DNA of 18,958 bases, taken from Anaeroplasmataceae bacterium. Lineage in GTDB: Bacteria > Bacillota_I > Bacilli_A > Acholeplasmatales > Anaeroplasmataceae. The first letter of the stretch is position 1. Each line of letters opens with the position of its first letter. The stretch is taken from the NCBI GenBank assembly GCA_029050385.1, contig JAIDMV010000132.1, positions 1 through 18,958 on the forward strand, written 5' to 3'. Made by a program: the position numbers and the translations under genes. The notes beneath the pieces are model-generated. The model did not search any database and was not told where the DNA came from. It saw only the letters and a list, made by a program, of their open reading frames with translations. This document shows positions 13,601 through 18,927 of the stretch, piece by piece.

Positions 13601-16600
13601 GGTCCGAATACAATTTGTCTTAAGCCTGTACAATTTTCAAAGACCTTATTTCCAATTGTCATTGCTGAACCATTTAGCTGAACATTTGTCAAACTAGTAC
13701 ATCCACTGAAGGATTGGTCAGTAACTATATTATTATTTAATATAGCAGTATGTAAATTGACATTGTTAGAAACAATACTAATTCCCATAGATGTAACATT
13801 CTTTGGGATAGTTATACTCTTCAAGCCTGAATTTGCCAAAGCATAATTTCCGATTGTAGTCAAATTATCTGAGAAATTTACTGCTTCAAGATAAGGAAGG
13901 TTTGCCAAAGCATAATTAATTATACGGTTTTCCTTTGTAAAGTTGATTGTCTTTAATGCCATTGGAACATAGCCCACTGCACCATTTTGATCAACATAAT
14001 ATACATAATTTGTATCTTGATACCAGTTAGCTCTTAAATTAGCATCCGTAGTACAACCGCAATATCTTGAAAGATGCTCCCATAAGAACCAATGTGCCAA
14101 ATAACTATCTCCGCCATTGCAAATGCTTGGAACTGTCAATTCTTTCAACTGATACATACCATAGAATGATCTAGAAGCAATTGACGTAGTTGCATTACCA
14201 ATAGTTAACTTTTCAATCAAGCGTGCACCATAGAATGCTTCACCTGTAATTGTTGGATCATCTGTAATTACAACTTCTTTCAAACTATTTGGAAGATAAC
14301 AAGTCAATGTCATTGCTGATCTTGAATCCCAGTGGTTGTAGAATATTCTTGTTTGACAAGCATATGAATTTCCTATTGTAAATGGAGAATCACCAGCGCC
14401 AAAGATATATCCCAAATGAGATGGATAAGGATGATATATGTTATAATTATTGTTCCATGCTGTAGTATTAGTGCTAGCACCTAAACTTTCTGAATAAGTT
14501 GAATTTCTATTGTTACCAACAAATGGCAAAGTGATTTTTGTAAGACTGACATTGTAGAACACTGAAGCTCCCATGTTTTGAACAGTGTTAGGAATCACTA
14601 ATTCACTTAAAGATAAACAGTTTGCAAAAGCATAGGTTCCAATTCCAGTCACTGTACTAGGAATATCAGGGAATTTTAATGAAGTACAGTTATTGAAACA
14701 ATATTGTGGAATAGATACAAGACCTTCTTTTAAATAAACTTGCTCTAATGCCGTATCGTTTTCAAACATACTTGCGCCAAGAACATTATTATCCATTCTT
14801 ACATATTTCAAACTTGTACAATTTGCAAATACAGAACTACCTATTGCTGTTTCATTACCATTCTTGTCAAGCTTTGAAACTACTGTAGATGGGATGATAA
14901 GTTCTTCTAAACTTGTACAACCATCAAACGCATTAGATTCTAAAGTTGTTAAAGTTGAAGGGAATTCAATCTTTGTCAAACTTGTACAACCTTGGAATCC
15001 ATAAGCCTTAATTACTGAAATATCATTGAAATTAACCAAATATAGACTTGTACATTTTTTAAACATATGAGGACCCATTACATGTCCATCAAATAATACT
15101 GACTTCAAGCCTGTACATTCAACAAATGCATCAGTATAAATTGTTGTTAATTTCTCTGGTAAAACAATATTTTCAAAAGAATAACACTTTTCAAAGGAGT
15201 GTTGTCCTAAAGTAGTAAGTTCAAGAGGGAATTTAATAAACTTCAATAATTCACAATCATAGAATGCATACTCATCAATACTTGTGATAGTATCTGGTAA
15301 AGTGATGACATTTAATTTTCTATTGCTATAGAAAGCATAGCTACCAATTGTCTTTGTATTTCCTAGACGAACCTCGTAAGCCTCATAGCTGCTTGAATTA
15401 CCGCAGGAATAGAATGCACGATCAGGAATGTTTTCTACATTAACTATAGAAGCATAATGTAAGTTTGTACAACTATCAAACATACCTAATCCCATTTTTG
15501 TTGAGTTGATTGTTACTGTTTCTAATCCGATACAATTTCTTGCAATATAATCTCCATACTTAGCAACATTTGCGCTAATAGATAAAGACTGTAATGCAGA
15601 ACAATTTTCGAAAGCGTAGGATTGAATTTCAATCGTTGAAGCAGGAATAGTTATACTTTGAATGTATGAACAATTTTGGAATGCTCCATATCCATATACT
15701 TCTTCTAAAGTTATATTCACTGTTTTCAATGACTTAGGAAGATTAGCAGTATAGCTTAAATTTGATGCATATTTTGAAGTTACTGAATAGAACTCACTCT
15801 TCACTGTATCAAAAACAACATCTGCTGCATTTGGCTTTCCAAATAAATAAGCAAACAAATCTTTTTCTGTTATGGCTGCACCTGTAACAGTTTTTCTAGA
15901 GCCAACATAAGGCATTGTTAAAACTGACAATACAGAACAACCATAGAAAGCACCTTCTCCTACAGATTCAGTAGTATTTGGAACTGTCAAACCAACTAAA
16001 GATTGACAATTTTTAAATGCATATTTTCCAATTTCTTTAAAATGTGGAGCTTCAATCTTTAATTCACCTAGATTTATACAATTTTCAAATGTATAATCAG
16101 AAATCTTTTCAAAGTCTTCAGAAAGTGTAACAGAATTCAAGTTTGTACAACCTGAGAACATATAGTCACTTGTAAATGTGTTATTCAAAACAACAGTAGA
16201 CAAAGTAGTACAATTTGCAAAAGCACGTGCGTCTACAATTTCAACTGTACTATCAACTGTAACATTTTCTAAGTTTGAGCATCCCTCAAACATACTTTCA
16301 CTTATTTTCTTACTACCAATTTCAACAAAGTGAAGATTAATACATCCAGAATATGTTTTATTAATACCATCAACGCCTACAAAGCTGCAAGCACCAAATG
16401 CAGATTTTCCAACATCCTCAACACTTCCTGGAATAAGTAAAGTATAACGCTTATTATTTCCTAAAAGTGTACAGCCTGAGAACATACCTTCACTGATGTA
16501 ATTATTGCGAATATCTACTTCAGCTAAAGCAATACAGCCTGCAAAGGCATATTTTCCAACCTTAACCTCTGCACCTTCTGTCAAGTCTTGCTCAATTGCT

Positions 16601-18861
16601 GCTGGAATCTCAACATATGGTAATGCCGTACAGTCTGTAAACATTCTTTCACCAATACAGTTATTCAAAAGTGTAACAGAAGCCAACTGTTTAGATGCTT
16701 CAAATGCAGAGACACCAACGCCTACTACGCTTTGAGGAATTGTAATATCAAGTAAATAACTTCCGTAGAAAGCATAGTCAGGAATATATTTGAACTTATT
16801 AGAAAGTTGAACATGTAACAATTTCTCATCGTTATAGAACATATAACTTCCTAAAACACCGTTATTCAAGGTTACAGAACTTAATTCAGTACAGTTTGCA
16901 AAGGAATAAACTCCTACATAGTCTACTGAACTAGGAATTGTGACATTTTCAAGACTAGTACATCCATCAAACATATGTGCTCCTATCACATCGTTATGGA
17001 TTTCAATGTCTGTTAATTTAGGACATTGATAGAATGCATAATCCTTAATCACCCAATTTGTTGTATCTACTGGATCCTTTCCAGGACCATTTGCAACATT
17101 TGAACCAATAACAACAGTAGTCAACTCTGGTGACTTTTCAAACATGTGAGCTGAAACCATAGCCACATTAAGTTTAACACTCGTAAGATTTGCCATTTCA
17201 GCAAATGCATAATCACCAATTATATTTTGATTTTTTAATAATTCAATTTTTGTAAAAGCTGTTTTATAGAAAGCATATTCTCCAATTTCGTGAAGACCTA
17301 GTTTGTTATCATCAATAACATCTAGTTCTGCTAAAGATGTACATCCATAGAAGCAACGATTAGGTATTAATGCTAAATTATCTGGATCATCAAAAGTCAC
17401 ACTTGTCAAAGAAATACAATTTTCAAACATTCTCTCATTTAAAATGTCAGAATGGAAGATAACAGTTTCTAATCTTTCACAGTCTATAAACAACTGTGTT
17501 CCAACTTCCTTCAAGGTGGATGGTAATTCTGCTTCTTCTAACACTGGACAACCTGAGAACACACCAGCTCCTAGTGTTTCAACATTTGTAAAATCAAATG
17601 AAATTAAACTCTTACAATTCGCAAATGCAAATTGTCCTACCTCTGTAGTTTTTTCTGGTAGTACAAAATCAAAAAAGTTTGTACTATAGAAAGAATATTC
17701 TCCGAGTTTTGTTACATTTGGAGATAGTTTTAAATCTGACAAAGAAGTACAGTCATAGAATGTTCTATCTGGAATTACCGTCACCTCTTCACTTATCAGA
17801 ATTGCTGATAGAGAGGTACATTCTTCAAATACACCGACTGACTCCTGATAGCTTGTTACAGAACCTTGTGTAACCCTTTCTTGGAAAGTAGAGAATTCTG
17901 CGTTAACCGTAGCAAGCATCGTACAACCTTTGAAGCAATATCTACCAATGGATTCAATACTTGAGGAAAGAGTGATAGACTCTATTCTAACACAGCCTTC
18001 AAAAGCACTTATACCAAGTGAAGTGATTGCATTTCCAAACTGTACATACTTTAATGCAGAACATCCATAGAAGGCATAATCACCAATCGTTTGAATGTTT
18101 GGCATAATTACTGCGAAATCATAATCATCATAGAAAGTCTTGATTGCTCCTCTAAATGCATTTGCTCCAATAGTGGTAAGCTTTGGCATTTGTTCAGGCA
18201 AACCAATAATATTCTTGGAAGTACCTGCTGCATAGAAGGCATTTGCTCCAATATATTCAAGATTTGAACATTCAGATAAATCTATATTTGCATTTTGATA
18301 ACTATTATAACCATCTCCGCTGGTAGACTCAGCAAATGCATTGTCACCAATATAGCGGATTGTACTTGGTAGTTTGACATAGGTTACAGCAACTGGAACA
18401 GTTTCATGCGCGCCATGATAATACCAACCATTACAACGACCCACAGTATAACAATTGTCTGCTATACCAACTACTTTTCGATTGTCATAAGTAGCAGGAA
18501 TTGTAAATCGTACATTTGTTCTAGTGTTGTGAGAGGTACTACTACTACCGCTGTTTGTTACAACAATACGGGTGATCATAATACCATCAGAAACAACGGA
18601 ATAGCTCATTGAATAAATGCCACCATATCCAATACTAGAATCTGTTGGTCTATTTGCCATCGTAGCAGCCTGGCTAGAAGCATTGCTATCTAAAACCAAA
18701 TTGCTCTTATTTCCAGATGGTCCCGATTCAGAATCACTAGATTCCTGTCTTATCGACTGAAGATTTGTAAGACACAGCAATGAAATGCATATGCCGACAA
18801 ATACCAGCGCCAGTATTCTATTTCCTTTCTTCAAAATTGCATTTATGATTTTCTTTCTCAT
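1..18861 (-). CDS. Giant BspA-like leucine-rich-repeat surface protein, C-terminally truncated by the window edge
   Basis: The frame opens with ATG at 18861 behind a strong RBS and runs to base 1 with no stop, giving 6,287 codons. It begins MRKKIINAILKKGNRILALV, a basic then hydrophobic export segment. Most of the rest is BspA-type LRR (LRR_5), with units such as IRYIGDNAFAES near 18360 and GAFAFKGCTGLTNVTFPKAI near 160. Two Asp-rich, non-LRR blocks lie about residues 1933-2244 and 2391-3724. Known relatives (BspA of Tannerella forsythia, LrrA of Treponema denticola) mediate adhesion and coaggregation, so a surface adhesin is the best inference. No catalytic domain is visible. A cell-wall anchor, if there is one, must lie beyond base 1. 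Typical BspA-like proteins are several-fold shorter. Trp is TGG, so the standard bacterial code applies. Family assignment is firm; function is inferred. Confidence 0.95.
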   Translation of the reverse strand, partial: MRKKIINAILKKGNRILALVFVGICISLLCLTNLQSIRQESSDSESGPSGNKSNLVLDSNASSQAATMANRPTDSSIGYGGIYSMSYSVVSDGIMITRIVVTNSGSSSTSHNTRTNVRFTIPATYDNRKVVGIADNCYTVGRCNGWYYHGAHETVPVAVTYVKLPSTIRYIGDNAFAESTSGDGYNSYQNANIDLSECSNLEYIGANAFYAAGTSKNIIGLPEQMPKLTTIGANAFRGAIKTFYDDYDFAVIMPNIQTIGDYAFYGCSALKYVQFGNAITSLGISAFEGCVRIESITLSSSIESIGRYCFKGCTMLATVNAEFSTFQERVTQGSVTSYQESVGVFEECTSLSAILISEEVTVIPDRTFYDCTSLSDLKLSPNVTKLGEYSFYSTNFFDFVLPEKTTEVGQFAFANCKSLISFDFTNVETLGAGVFSGCPVLEEAELPSTLKEVGTQLFIDCERLETVIFHSDILNERMFENCISLTSVTFDDPDNLALIPNRCFYGCTSLAELDVIDDNKLGLHEIGEYAFYKTAFTKIELLKNQNIIGDYAFAEMANLTSVKLNVAMVSAHMFEKSPELTTVVIGSNVANGPGKDPVDTTNWVIKDYAFYQCPKLTDIEIHNDVIGAHMFDGCTSLENVTIPSSVDYVGVYSFANCTELSSVTLNNGVLGSYMFYNDEKLLHVQLSNKFKYIPDYAFYGSYLLDITIPQSVVGVGVSAFEASKQLASVTLLNNCIGERMFTDCTALPYVEIPAAIEQDLTEGAEVKVGKYAFAGCIALAEVDIRNNYISEGMFSGCTLLGNNKRYTLLIPGSVEDVGKSAFGACSFVGVDGINKTYSGCINLHFVEIGSKKISESMFEGCSNLENVTVDSTVEIVDARAFANCTTLSTVVLNNTFTSDYMFSGCTNLNSVTLSEDFEKISDYTFENCINLGELKIEAPHFKEIGKYAFKNCQSLVGLTVPNTTESVGEGAFYGCSVLSVLTMPYVGSRKTVTGAAITEKDLFAYLFGKPNAADVVFDTVKSEFYSVTSKYASNLSYTANLPKSLKTVNITLEEVYGYGAFQNCSYIQSITIPASTIEIQSYAFENCSALQSLSISANVAKYGDYIARNCIGLETVTINSTKMGLGMFDSCTNLHYASIVNVENIPDRAFYSCGNSSSYEAYEVRLGNTKTIGSYAFYSNRKLNVITLPDTITSIDEYAFYDCELLKFIKFPLELTTLGQHSFEKCYSFENIVLPEKLTTIYTDAFVECTGLKSVLFDGHVMGPHMFKKCTSLYLVNFNDISVIKAYGFQGCTSLTKIEFPSTLTTLESNAFDGCTSLEELIIPSTVVSKLDKNGNETAIGSSVFANCTSLKYVRMDNNVLGASMFENDTALEQVYLKEGLVSIPQYCFNNCTSLKFPDIPSTVTGIGTYAFANCLSLSELVIPNTVQNMGASVFYNVSLTKITLPFVGNNRNSTYSESLGASTNTTAWNNNYNIYHPYPSHLGYIFGAGDSPFTIGNSYACQTRIFYNHWDSRSAMTLTCYLPNSLKEVVITDDPTITGEAFYGARLIEKLTIGNATTSIASRSFYGMYQLKELTVPSICNGGDSYLAHWFLWEHLSRYCGCTTDANLRANWYQDTNYVYYVDQNGAVGYVPMALKTINFTKENRIINYALANLPYLEAVNFSDNLTTIGNYALANSGLKSITIPKNVTSMGISIVSNNVNLHTAILNNNIVTDQSFSGCTSLTNVQLNGSAMTIGNKVFENCTGLRQIVFGPNVQNIGVEILAGCSSLELITIANLGNDGNHNLAYLFGSEAKAGMIQNTGLDINDQSLVRYLPVGLNVRFIGDNVSSYALNNLISISGVQIDEGVSSIGDYAFANLLIEEIRIPSTAKEIGEYVCYNDSDLVTAVFGEKMTVIPPHMFENCVSLVEVLFETDMVVTTYVYVSNNVYEKFVNGVSSGFYALTTSNLQFLDDTTDLALATKIDNQFYIYNEENYSYKSAGPDQLLGTNDDVYVTFLNGEVIPLQFIQNQFYYDYLDNTFILVDLLPNGGYDVVDGATRVCKLSNGSVQSVIMLNGKPYLTTSDPSLYRGYGPNGLLGDADDLYLHYGSSQDFNTPDNIDNLLEFNGKLYKTFFDNVYQELLITPYSPASTDGEGNPVDEIPYSAILSDPFSAGPDKIIGTADDIARGNDYNADYIIVTINDINRGKIQIALDSFLPIYYNSADGTYYLVTYEGNYLGYGEDGLLGTLDDKLLGGPTGNKRLQKAPEVQVVDPARPDVTFVAKNVLQNQMYSSITEVGERAFYNCSSLEEMILPERLNKINTEAFRLTGLLSIVIPASVQTYGEYTFAETKNMETADIKSTQNGVYMFFESGINDVTLAIDTAYIAKGAFKNCVNLETVTFVTHFIEEVKYKLPYGEVTNEEYDKSLYVSYILLYSVLNGTGLDGQTGTIDDTYTQDGKTYIVGESCTIGGGTEIEVAINAGTNEIYKVLGQNLYILLNLDYDNNTITEVGSIISAGPSGDIFNATDNISTILTDADGNYYYVVDNIMHYAGANGMLGTSTDRLYITIGSEKIEVTEIDGVYYSISPLRYTNNVYYKVDNENLTKELVYQNTSGQYIPGVVFKGSSYYINNNDGTYYNLVDGILSTSNTLVVLPNNEERNVIVTSSGKIFEKLEYRNSNNELIYGNVYREWIYTNGTYTYNDYSAGPSKNIENEEDNKLAIYLSSSDMYVLSVEGYSGLYLEAPNGYLGTEDDIYYLATREISFIYDSASEVWYHDNVDNTWTILTIYIDDKDYTVKTVCLGPDRELSFDADGNITDFDDQGYKKDDSGHDIILIVGGDGLHYLYDKKDGIYYSAKAGLLSNATSASISSISIVGSTTSGIINCSNPNNYYNLVRFNGAYFIDYGDNSYRTINYTGSGEYREPNLGPDRFIGGPNGELTQAAIDNKVLATVASNGLVYIDNGDGTYTLSNGSGKFNFNGSKGITHIYYPKNEINTTNVVVNHGTKTNVVFESLSHNVYNEWTISGTSGSYSYTSRWVCAGKDLSLETADDIVEIVFEDGVYRWYEVLTGGTRAYHGYGLDGLLGTKDDSSFIEINGNTIEVVKINNEIYHVNADNTYSKYTAIDESSATYNETLICLGEDKKFGTSDDVSAVYGEDGVRYIDLGDNSFQSAGADGLLGTADDVLCHVGADNKIGSADDIIDIVKADDNEFYKFQSNNVYSWIVLGVESQYVSAGKDTTIGTSDDIKAGSLSGNVVAVVFENNEYYIEMRYNNYFECGADGLLGTADDILFNATSVSDSNTYKEVMTGPDGKYYTADDYIMVDAKQARFAGADFLVNLSSDLLAYVGGDKLPYSYHSALNYYESYELVSNAYQLDGNKWYVPQDKQIGTADAVLLEEVVYSDHSHYYIPLTADSYQTYIYNTGDKLGTANNVIVYKGYDDTLGTFDDYYYKNGQCYFAGADGLIDGNDLAAVCGADKLAYKLTAKDFNTYYRYDYTHNYDTTIDYFEASGINNKLISAGNDEIIGNEDDIDTVFESLSNGEYYYAASGTGVYITSPTHHLGVKLHNKVVYVGKDSSLGTADDYYISSLETFGGTFAGVDKVFGTVDDLTATIGVNQLPYKNLGDNTYFLYDLTAYSGGVYATTGVRLCGMEDCRPGDTDDQPVELGANNEPYLLVDDTSSIEYAYRTKSKDGLLGTIDDVIVYTGTNTRLGDKDDYYYIEIDGSSYKAFSGNDAIFFTADDYYIKPKEIIKEMDNALPKEIKSIGEEAFYGCVSLKSFDLYIEDDHSTNETLEFIGDRAFFGCTSIEEIVLPYTLNDKQKDSYGEAIFEGCTSLNKVVFNEVDEYRVPKITKRMFYGCVSLSQIYYNLDGVLGDLNVMPKRIEIIEDEAFMDTRGEHEIDTPTYSTKLKFIFLPDALVTLGDRVFRNSDLEWITILDHIENIGEDVFRDCTYLEKVDFQYDDTRDIIIPEGMFDGCINLSEVIFTNTSQDPVLSTDPCIFVDRVVGIEARAFKDTAIDNVIFSDRLSLLGDYAFYNCDNIDTIVIPKAVNPEGYGKYIFAESNNLVSAEFGYGVTTVPEGIFMNCSSLSEVYFYDYEGNKTVVLDSITGMPTDVILGNMVTPVPYDKLKYPAGEDPILLPVNYMASTVNVVGAYAFTGTAIKNMVFTEGLNELGTNAFAKSDLETITITKNVTKIWDGIFAECKNLKEVIFQNNGLGNQMFIDCTGLTSITLPYGVTEIGAYAFQNCENLAEVSVPTSVETIMEGAFANCVKIQDLTLPFIGKARGTTGPEGLFGWIFGKSYIESLDENGEVVSRTQINPVKQYYAGDVTDPENENFEIYSIPDTLRTIKITDERLVSFGAFMNTSLDRIVLPDIKDDLDMPGEENTEKADYSNASQLTSIGDYAFYNCQGLTTAEIPSQILNIGNYAFAYCQQVETLALPKPIVISELTNEKLKAQLQKEFGSQEEAYGLQGLGSYSFYHCESLPSITIPKTVQGSKIGSYVFAHCHDLEELIFENDSLGIKMFSNCYSLKDIVLPEQITRVDTGTFEVCTSLRYVYIPKSVTYIGKAAFERCPSLIKLVLPFIGSSNEVTNTEKAESVFGWIFGSTPFNYGDDPLTEELEGTPATPVTQYYSDNGRLTVYIPNTIQEVYITNENIISYGAFSTTLESSKAVTNTLGIKKIIISHDYLPTKVFETEGDPTYQTANVNNGMYLYHNDTSILGDGTPAQENPTLGEMIGFYDLYVDENISKLGAYAFFNEDAIEYGYLDFANISSGVYAFGDCTGLKFVYFPNATGALPTHFFRFCTSLERSIVPTTITTMGRYSYSWCPSITYLHIPFIGYSNYSGDVASNSRHDASFAYIFNWAEVYYGNDPRFQNVNSNNLNYFERTRYHNASTWADWSYTPKSYTLTLSTEIFIGYTSTIQSYGMKKLFLSDQLVTVGQEAFIHCTNLNTIGVWSNEENMRLWDNPGQAHFNEVNFRTLGANAFGRCISLSEVYVPNCTTTIGNSAFTNTKLTKLVVPFIGLNREATGANAVLGIWFYDNGWNWINDSWYWSNNVLYDGLGYGTWSRFWYNSSNYLDAIVPSGLNTVIVTDTTTIGAGAFYDCNQIKNIVLPFGKNAADQNLVGLPSQYSDPVAVWGDPDADVSKVWGNRTLETIGWRAFYHMGALSEIYIPNTVTSIADETFRYDTALTKAVLNNEITGNYMFADCTNLKDVSMDNVEVVEDYCFYKCSNLEKINDTVCDVTLNNGNVISSGVNVFEDIITHINSYAFYQCSRFKYPLDEVSAENSRIVYIGAYAFYDDDRLGGYTYVTTEGDEETPSQTVEQIQKLDLYLPHGLQTLGNSAFECCDNIVTVHSYEKLVFTNGTYTVDASHQLASGGYTFAHIPSLEEAYIYGDNISRTIFYNDTKLRKVQMDDVTVVSSGAFYNCDSLVSIELTEKSKSQIVTDGNGVTQTKDEIAAGANIFEYFVTTIESHAFYDCANFMYPLQDEDAAKRTLITSIGAYAFYNCDRLGGSNSSVAVPFELYMPYGLLTLGASAFENCNNVTKVTIYENVESVGAKAFYKNTQNETVIFGSEDTATTHAPVLGASIFEDNTSLTQIILYTTTTGVAMFKGCTALENADGEMIKTDTITLIADEMFSGATKLQNYKIPATVETIGNYAFLRCRKLDNRLYDFTMAIPSSVTRIGNWAFYENFLMRHFVVEEAIDEDGSVIESLTYVGRGILAGCSSLEDMVIPYVGEYITSSAANDSTLEWYFVDLETTTWSYLDTNNRSTWLYSVSYGWWHVVAPYSLREVTLTRATALMPNAFRAFTSLEEVHLPGTTEEFPVKTLTTIGNYAFYDCCSLQNIIIPDSVKSIGVQAFWNCVTFTDITVPTSVETMGQHIFAYCSNLTNLSLPFIGNTASSTGVNATFAYMFYNAGRAAGTHTYTTVEFADEENGGFTRTKVTKSVPYGSLTSVTQYASIGVSDKKISLNKHTIHTYTTPEDILEETYETTLSFSNGITSCIPATLRSLTITNASKIGAGALMNVPMIETLELKDNSDDPEGVLRRLTTIDNGAFYHMDSVLDLVIPSTVTTLGHFLTKDSSFENLVVPAALRSVADHAFENSDALKNVTLKGEYLSADDFTVMGAFMFRDCDLLEKVTQEGPMEIIRTYAFYECPNLKWFNGTEEEIENNIYIIRIVGAETLEDGTRVPGTQIIEPYAFSFNPNSTTTPTIQRIEINKSVVAEIGKFAFAYQTSVTGPDGLKLNTNVLGAFAFKGCTGLTNVTFPKAIRVVSAGAFYNCINLEIVHFADDTEACKLIDDYA
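2265..3345 (-). repeat. Internal segmental duplication within LRR block 2 (two copies of about 160 residues)
   Basis: Copy 1 (about 3345-2851) and copy 2 (about 2745-2265) share an ordered series of features. These are 'V.MD.V.VV' plus a Cys-containing repeat; a loop ending [SA]-[SA]-G-[VA]-N-[VI]-F-E; 'I.[SY].AFY.C..F.YPL'; 'IGAYAFY..DRLGG'; and '[LY]-x-[ML]-P-x-GL.TLG.SAFE.C.N'. The order and irregular spacing match, which general LRR similarity would not produce, so a tandem duplication followed by divergence is likely. Copy 1 has a longer insert after DRLGG (GGYTYVTTEGDEETPSQ) than copy 2. Confidence 0.75.
7690..11689 (-). repeat. Asp-rich block B with about 20 G-x-D-x(3)-G-T-x-D-D motifs (about residues 2391-3724)
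   Basis: This is a 4-kb stretch without LRRs. Clear motif copies end at 11566, 11236, 10663, 9772, 9658, 9478, 9376, 9328, 9190, 9061, 8971, 8749, 8632, 8584, 8338, 8179, 8104, 7828, 7780 and 7702 (each about 33 bases upward). The best copies read GADGLLGTADD (9408-9376 and 9093-9061). Weaker relics occur near 11370, 10810, 10520, 10130 and 8540. Linkers of about 5-70 residues are Tyr/Asn/Asp-rich and often hold a 'G..YY..D..Y' strand pattern. Copies are sparse in the N-terminal half and dense, often paired, in the C-terminal half. Composition is strongly acidic and low in Leu compared with the flanking LRRs. Calcium-stabilised stalk or spacer function is a plausible inference; no named family is recognised. 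Confidence 0.8.
11690..12129 (-). repeat. Short LRR island between the two Asp-rich blocks (about residues 2245-2390)
   Basis: Typical BspA-type units return here for about five repeats: ITEVGERAFYNCSSLEEMIL, then LNKINTEAFRLTGLLSIVIP, VQTYGEYTFAETKNMETADI and AYIAKGAFKNCVNLETVTF near 11760. The island is flanked by Asp-rich sequence on both sides and is in the same frame. It shows that the two architectures are interleaved in a single polypeptide and are not separate genes joined by an assembly error. Confidence 0.85.
12130..13065 (-). repeat. Asp-rich block A with G-x-D-x(3)-G-T-x-D-D motifs (about residues 1933-2244)
   Basis: The LRR pattern stops after about 13090 and is replaced by Tyr/Asn/Asp-rich sequence with short beta-like strands. 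Four copies of an 11-residue motif are visible: GPDQLLGTNDD at 12921-12889, GPNGLLGDADD at 12648-12616, GPDKIIGTADD at 12402-12370 and GEDGLLGTLDD at 12204-12172. Spacing is about 200-270 bases. Stretches between motifs contain strands such as 'DGTYYLVTYEGNYLGY'. The clustered Asp, Asn and Gly suggest a metal-binding (probably calcium) turn. That is inference; the repeat is not one I can name. Confidence 0.8.
13066..18513 (-). repeat. LRR block 1 of the giant protein (about residues 117-1932), BspA/LRR_5 type
   Basis: The block opens with VRFTIPATYDNRKVVGI, the usual entry strand of BspA-type domains. It continues as near-continuous repeats of about 22-25 residues with Ile-Gly, Ala-Phe and Cys-x-x-Leu positions, for example LTTIGANAFRGAIKTF at 18180 and ETLGAGVFSGCPVLEEAELP at 17580. 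Many repeats are of the variant with Met-Phe in place of Ala-Phe (YMF, HMF). Four longer interrupter modules break the solenoid at about 15915-15680, 14532-14225, 14136-13920 and 13551-13350; they follow the pattern P-[FY]-[IV]-G ... YLFG/YIFG ... LP..L..V.IT, with the third and fourth degenerate. The repeats should form an extended right-handed solenoid that exposes ligand-binding surface (family knowledge). Confidence 0.9.
18514..18759 (-). other. Ser/Asn-rich linker and pre-LRR segment (residues 35-116)
   Basis: This part of the giant protein is rich in Ser, Asn, Asp and Gly, including a Ser run around residues 104-110 (SGSSSTS). It has a probable beta-strand stretch at residues 82-102 (YSMSYSVVSDGIMITRIVV). 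BspA-like proteins often have such a spacer between the export signal and the first repeat. I recognise no named domain. Confidence 0.6.
18760..18861 (-). other. N-terminal signal peptide or membrane anchor segment (residues 1-34)
   Basis: Residues 2-15 contain six Lys/Arg (R2, K3, K4, K11, K12, R15). A hydrophobic stretch follows at about residues 16-31 (ILALVFVGICISLLCL), then a polar, Ser/Glu-rich segment. This is the layout of a Sec export signal. No clear A-x-A cleavage site is visible after the hydrophobic core, and the two Cys (C25, C30) lack a proper lipobox, so the segment could stay as an N-terminal membrane anchor. Export is likely; the mode of processing is uncertain. Confidence 0.8.
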
Positions 18862-18867
18862 AAATAA

Positions 18868-18874
18868 CACCTCC
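18868..18874 (-). promoter_or_regulatory. Ribosome-binding site GGAGGTG for the giant gene
   Basis: The minus strand reads GGAGGTGTTATTTATG, a strong anti-16S match with 8 nt between GGAGG and the ATG at 18861. No in-frame ATG upstream in the 97 available bases has a comparable site. The RBS and the export signal right after it fix the start. Confidence 0.9.
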
Positions 18875-18896
18875 AAGCATGTTTTTGCAAAACATT

Positions 18897-18927
18897 TTTA
18901 TATAGTGCAGGGCTTTTATATTACATA
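18897..18927 (-). promoter_or_regulatory. Weak candidate promoter upstream of the giant gene
   Basis: A TATATA/TATAAA -10-like element sits at 18904-18897 on the minus strand, about 36 nt ahead of the start codon. The -35 position (around 18922-18927, TATGTA) is a poor match to TTGACA and falls inside the palindrome. In DNA this AT-rich such hexamers arise by chance, so this is only a candidate. Confidence 0.25.

Noticed and set aside
16505..18612. Short + strand open frames at 16505-16735, 17444-17689, 17679-17873 and 18406-18612
   Set aside because: All lie opposite a well-conserved stretch of the LRR frame, show no family resemblance and have no convincing ribosome-binding sites.
18772..18790. 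Lipoprotein lipobox at C25 or C30
   Set aside because: The residues before each Cys (V-G-I and S-L-L) do not fit the L-[AST]-[GA]-C consensus.
1..18861. Possibility of several adjacent LRR genes or a pseudogene with compensating frameshifts
   Set aside because: Every sampled line reads as sensible repeat protein in the same frame, with no stop triplets seen in that frame. No internal RBS-start-signal peptide combination was found.
1..18861. Use of TGA as Trp (Mycoplasma-type code)
   Set aside because: Trp is TGG at all checked sites (for example near 9260, 3740 and 1620), and no in-frame TGA was seen.
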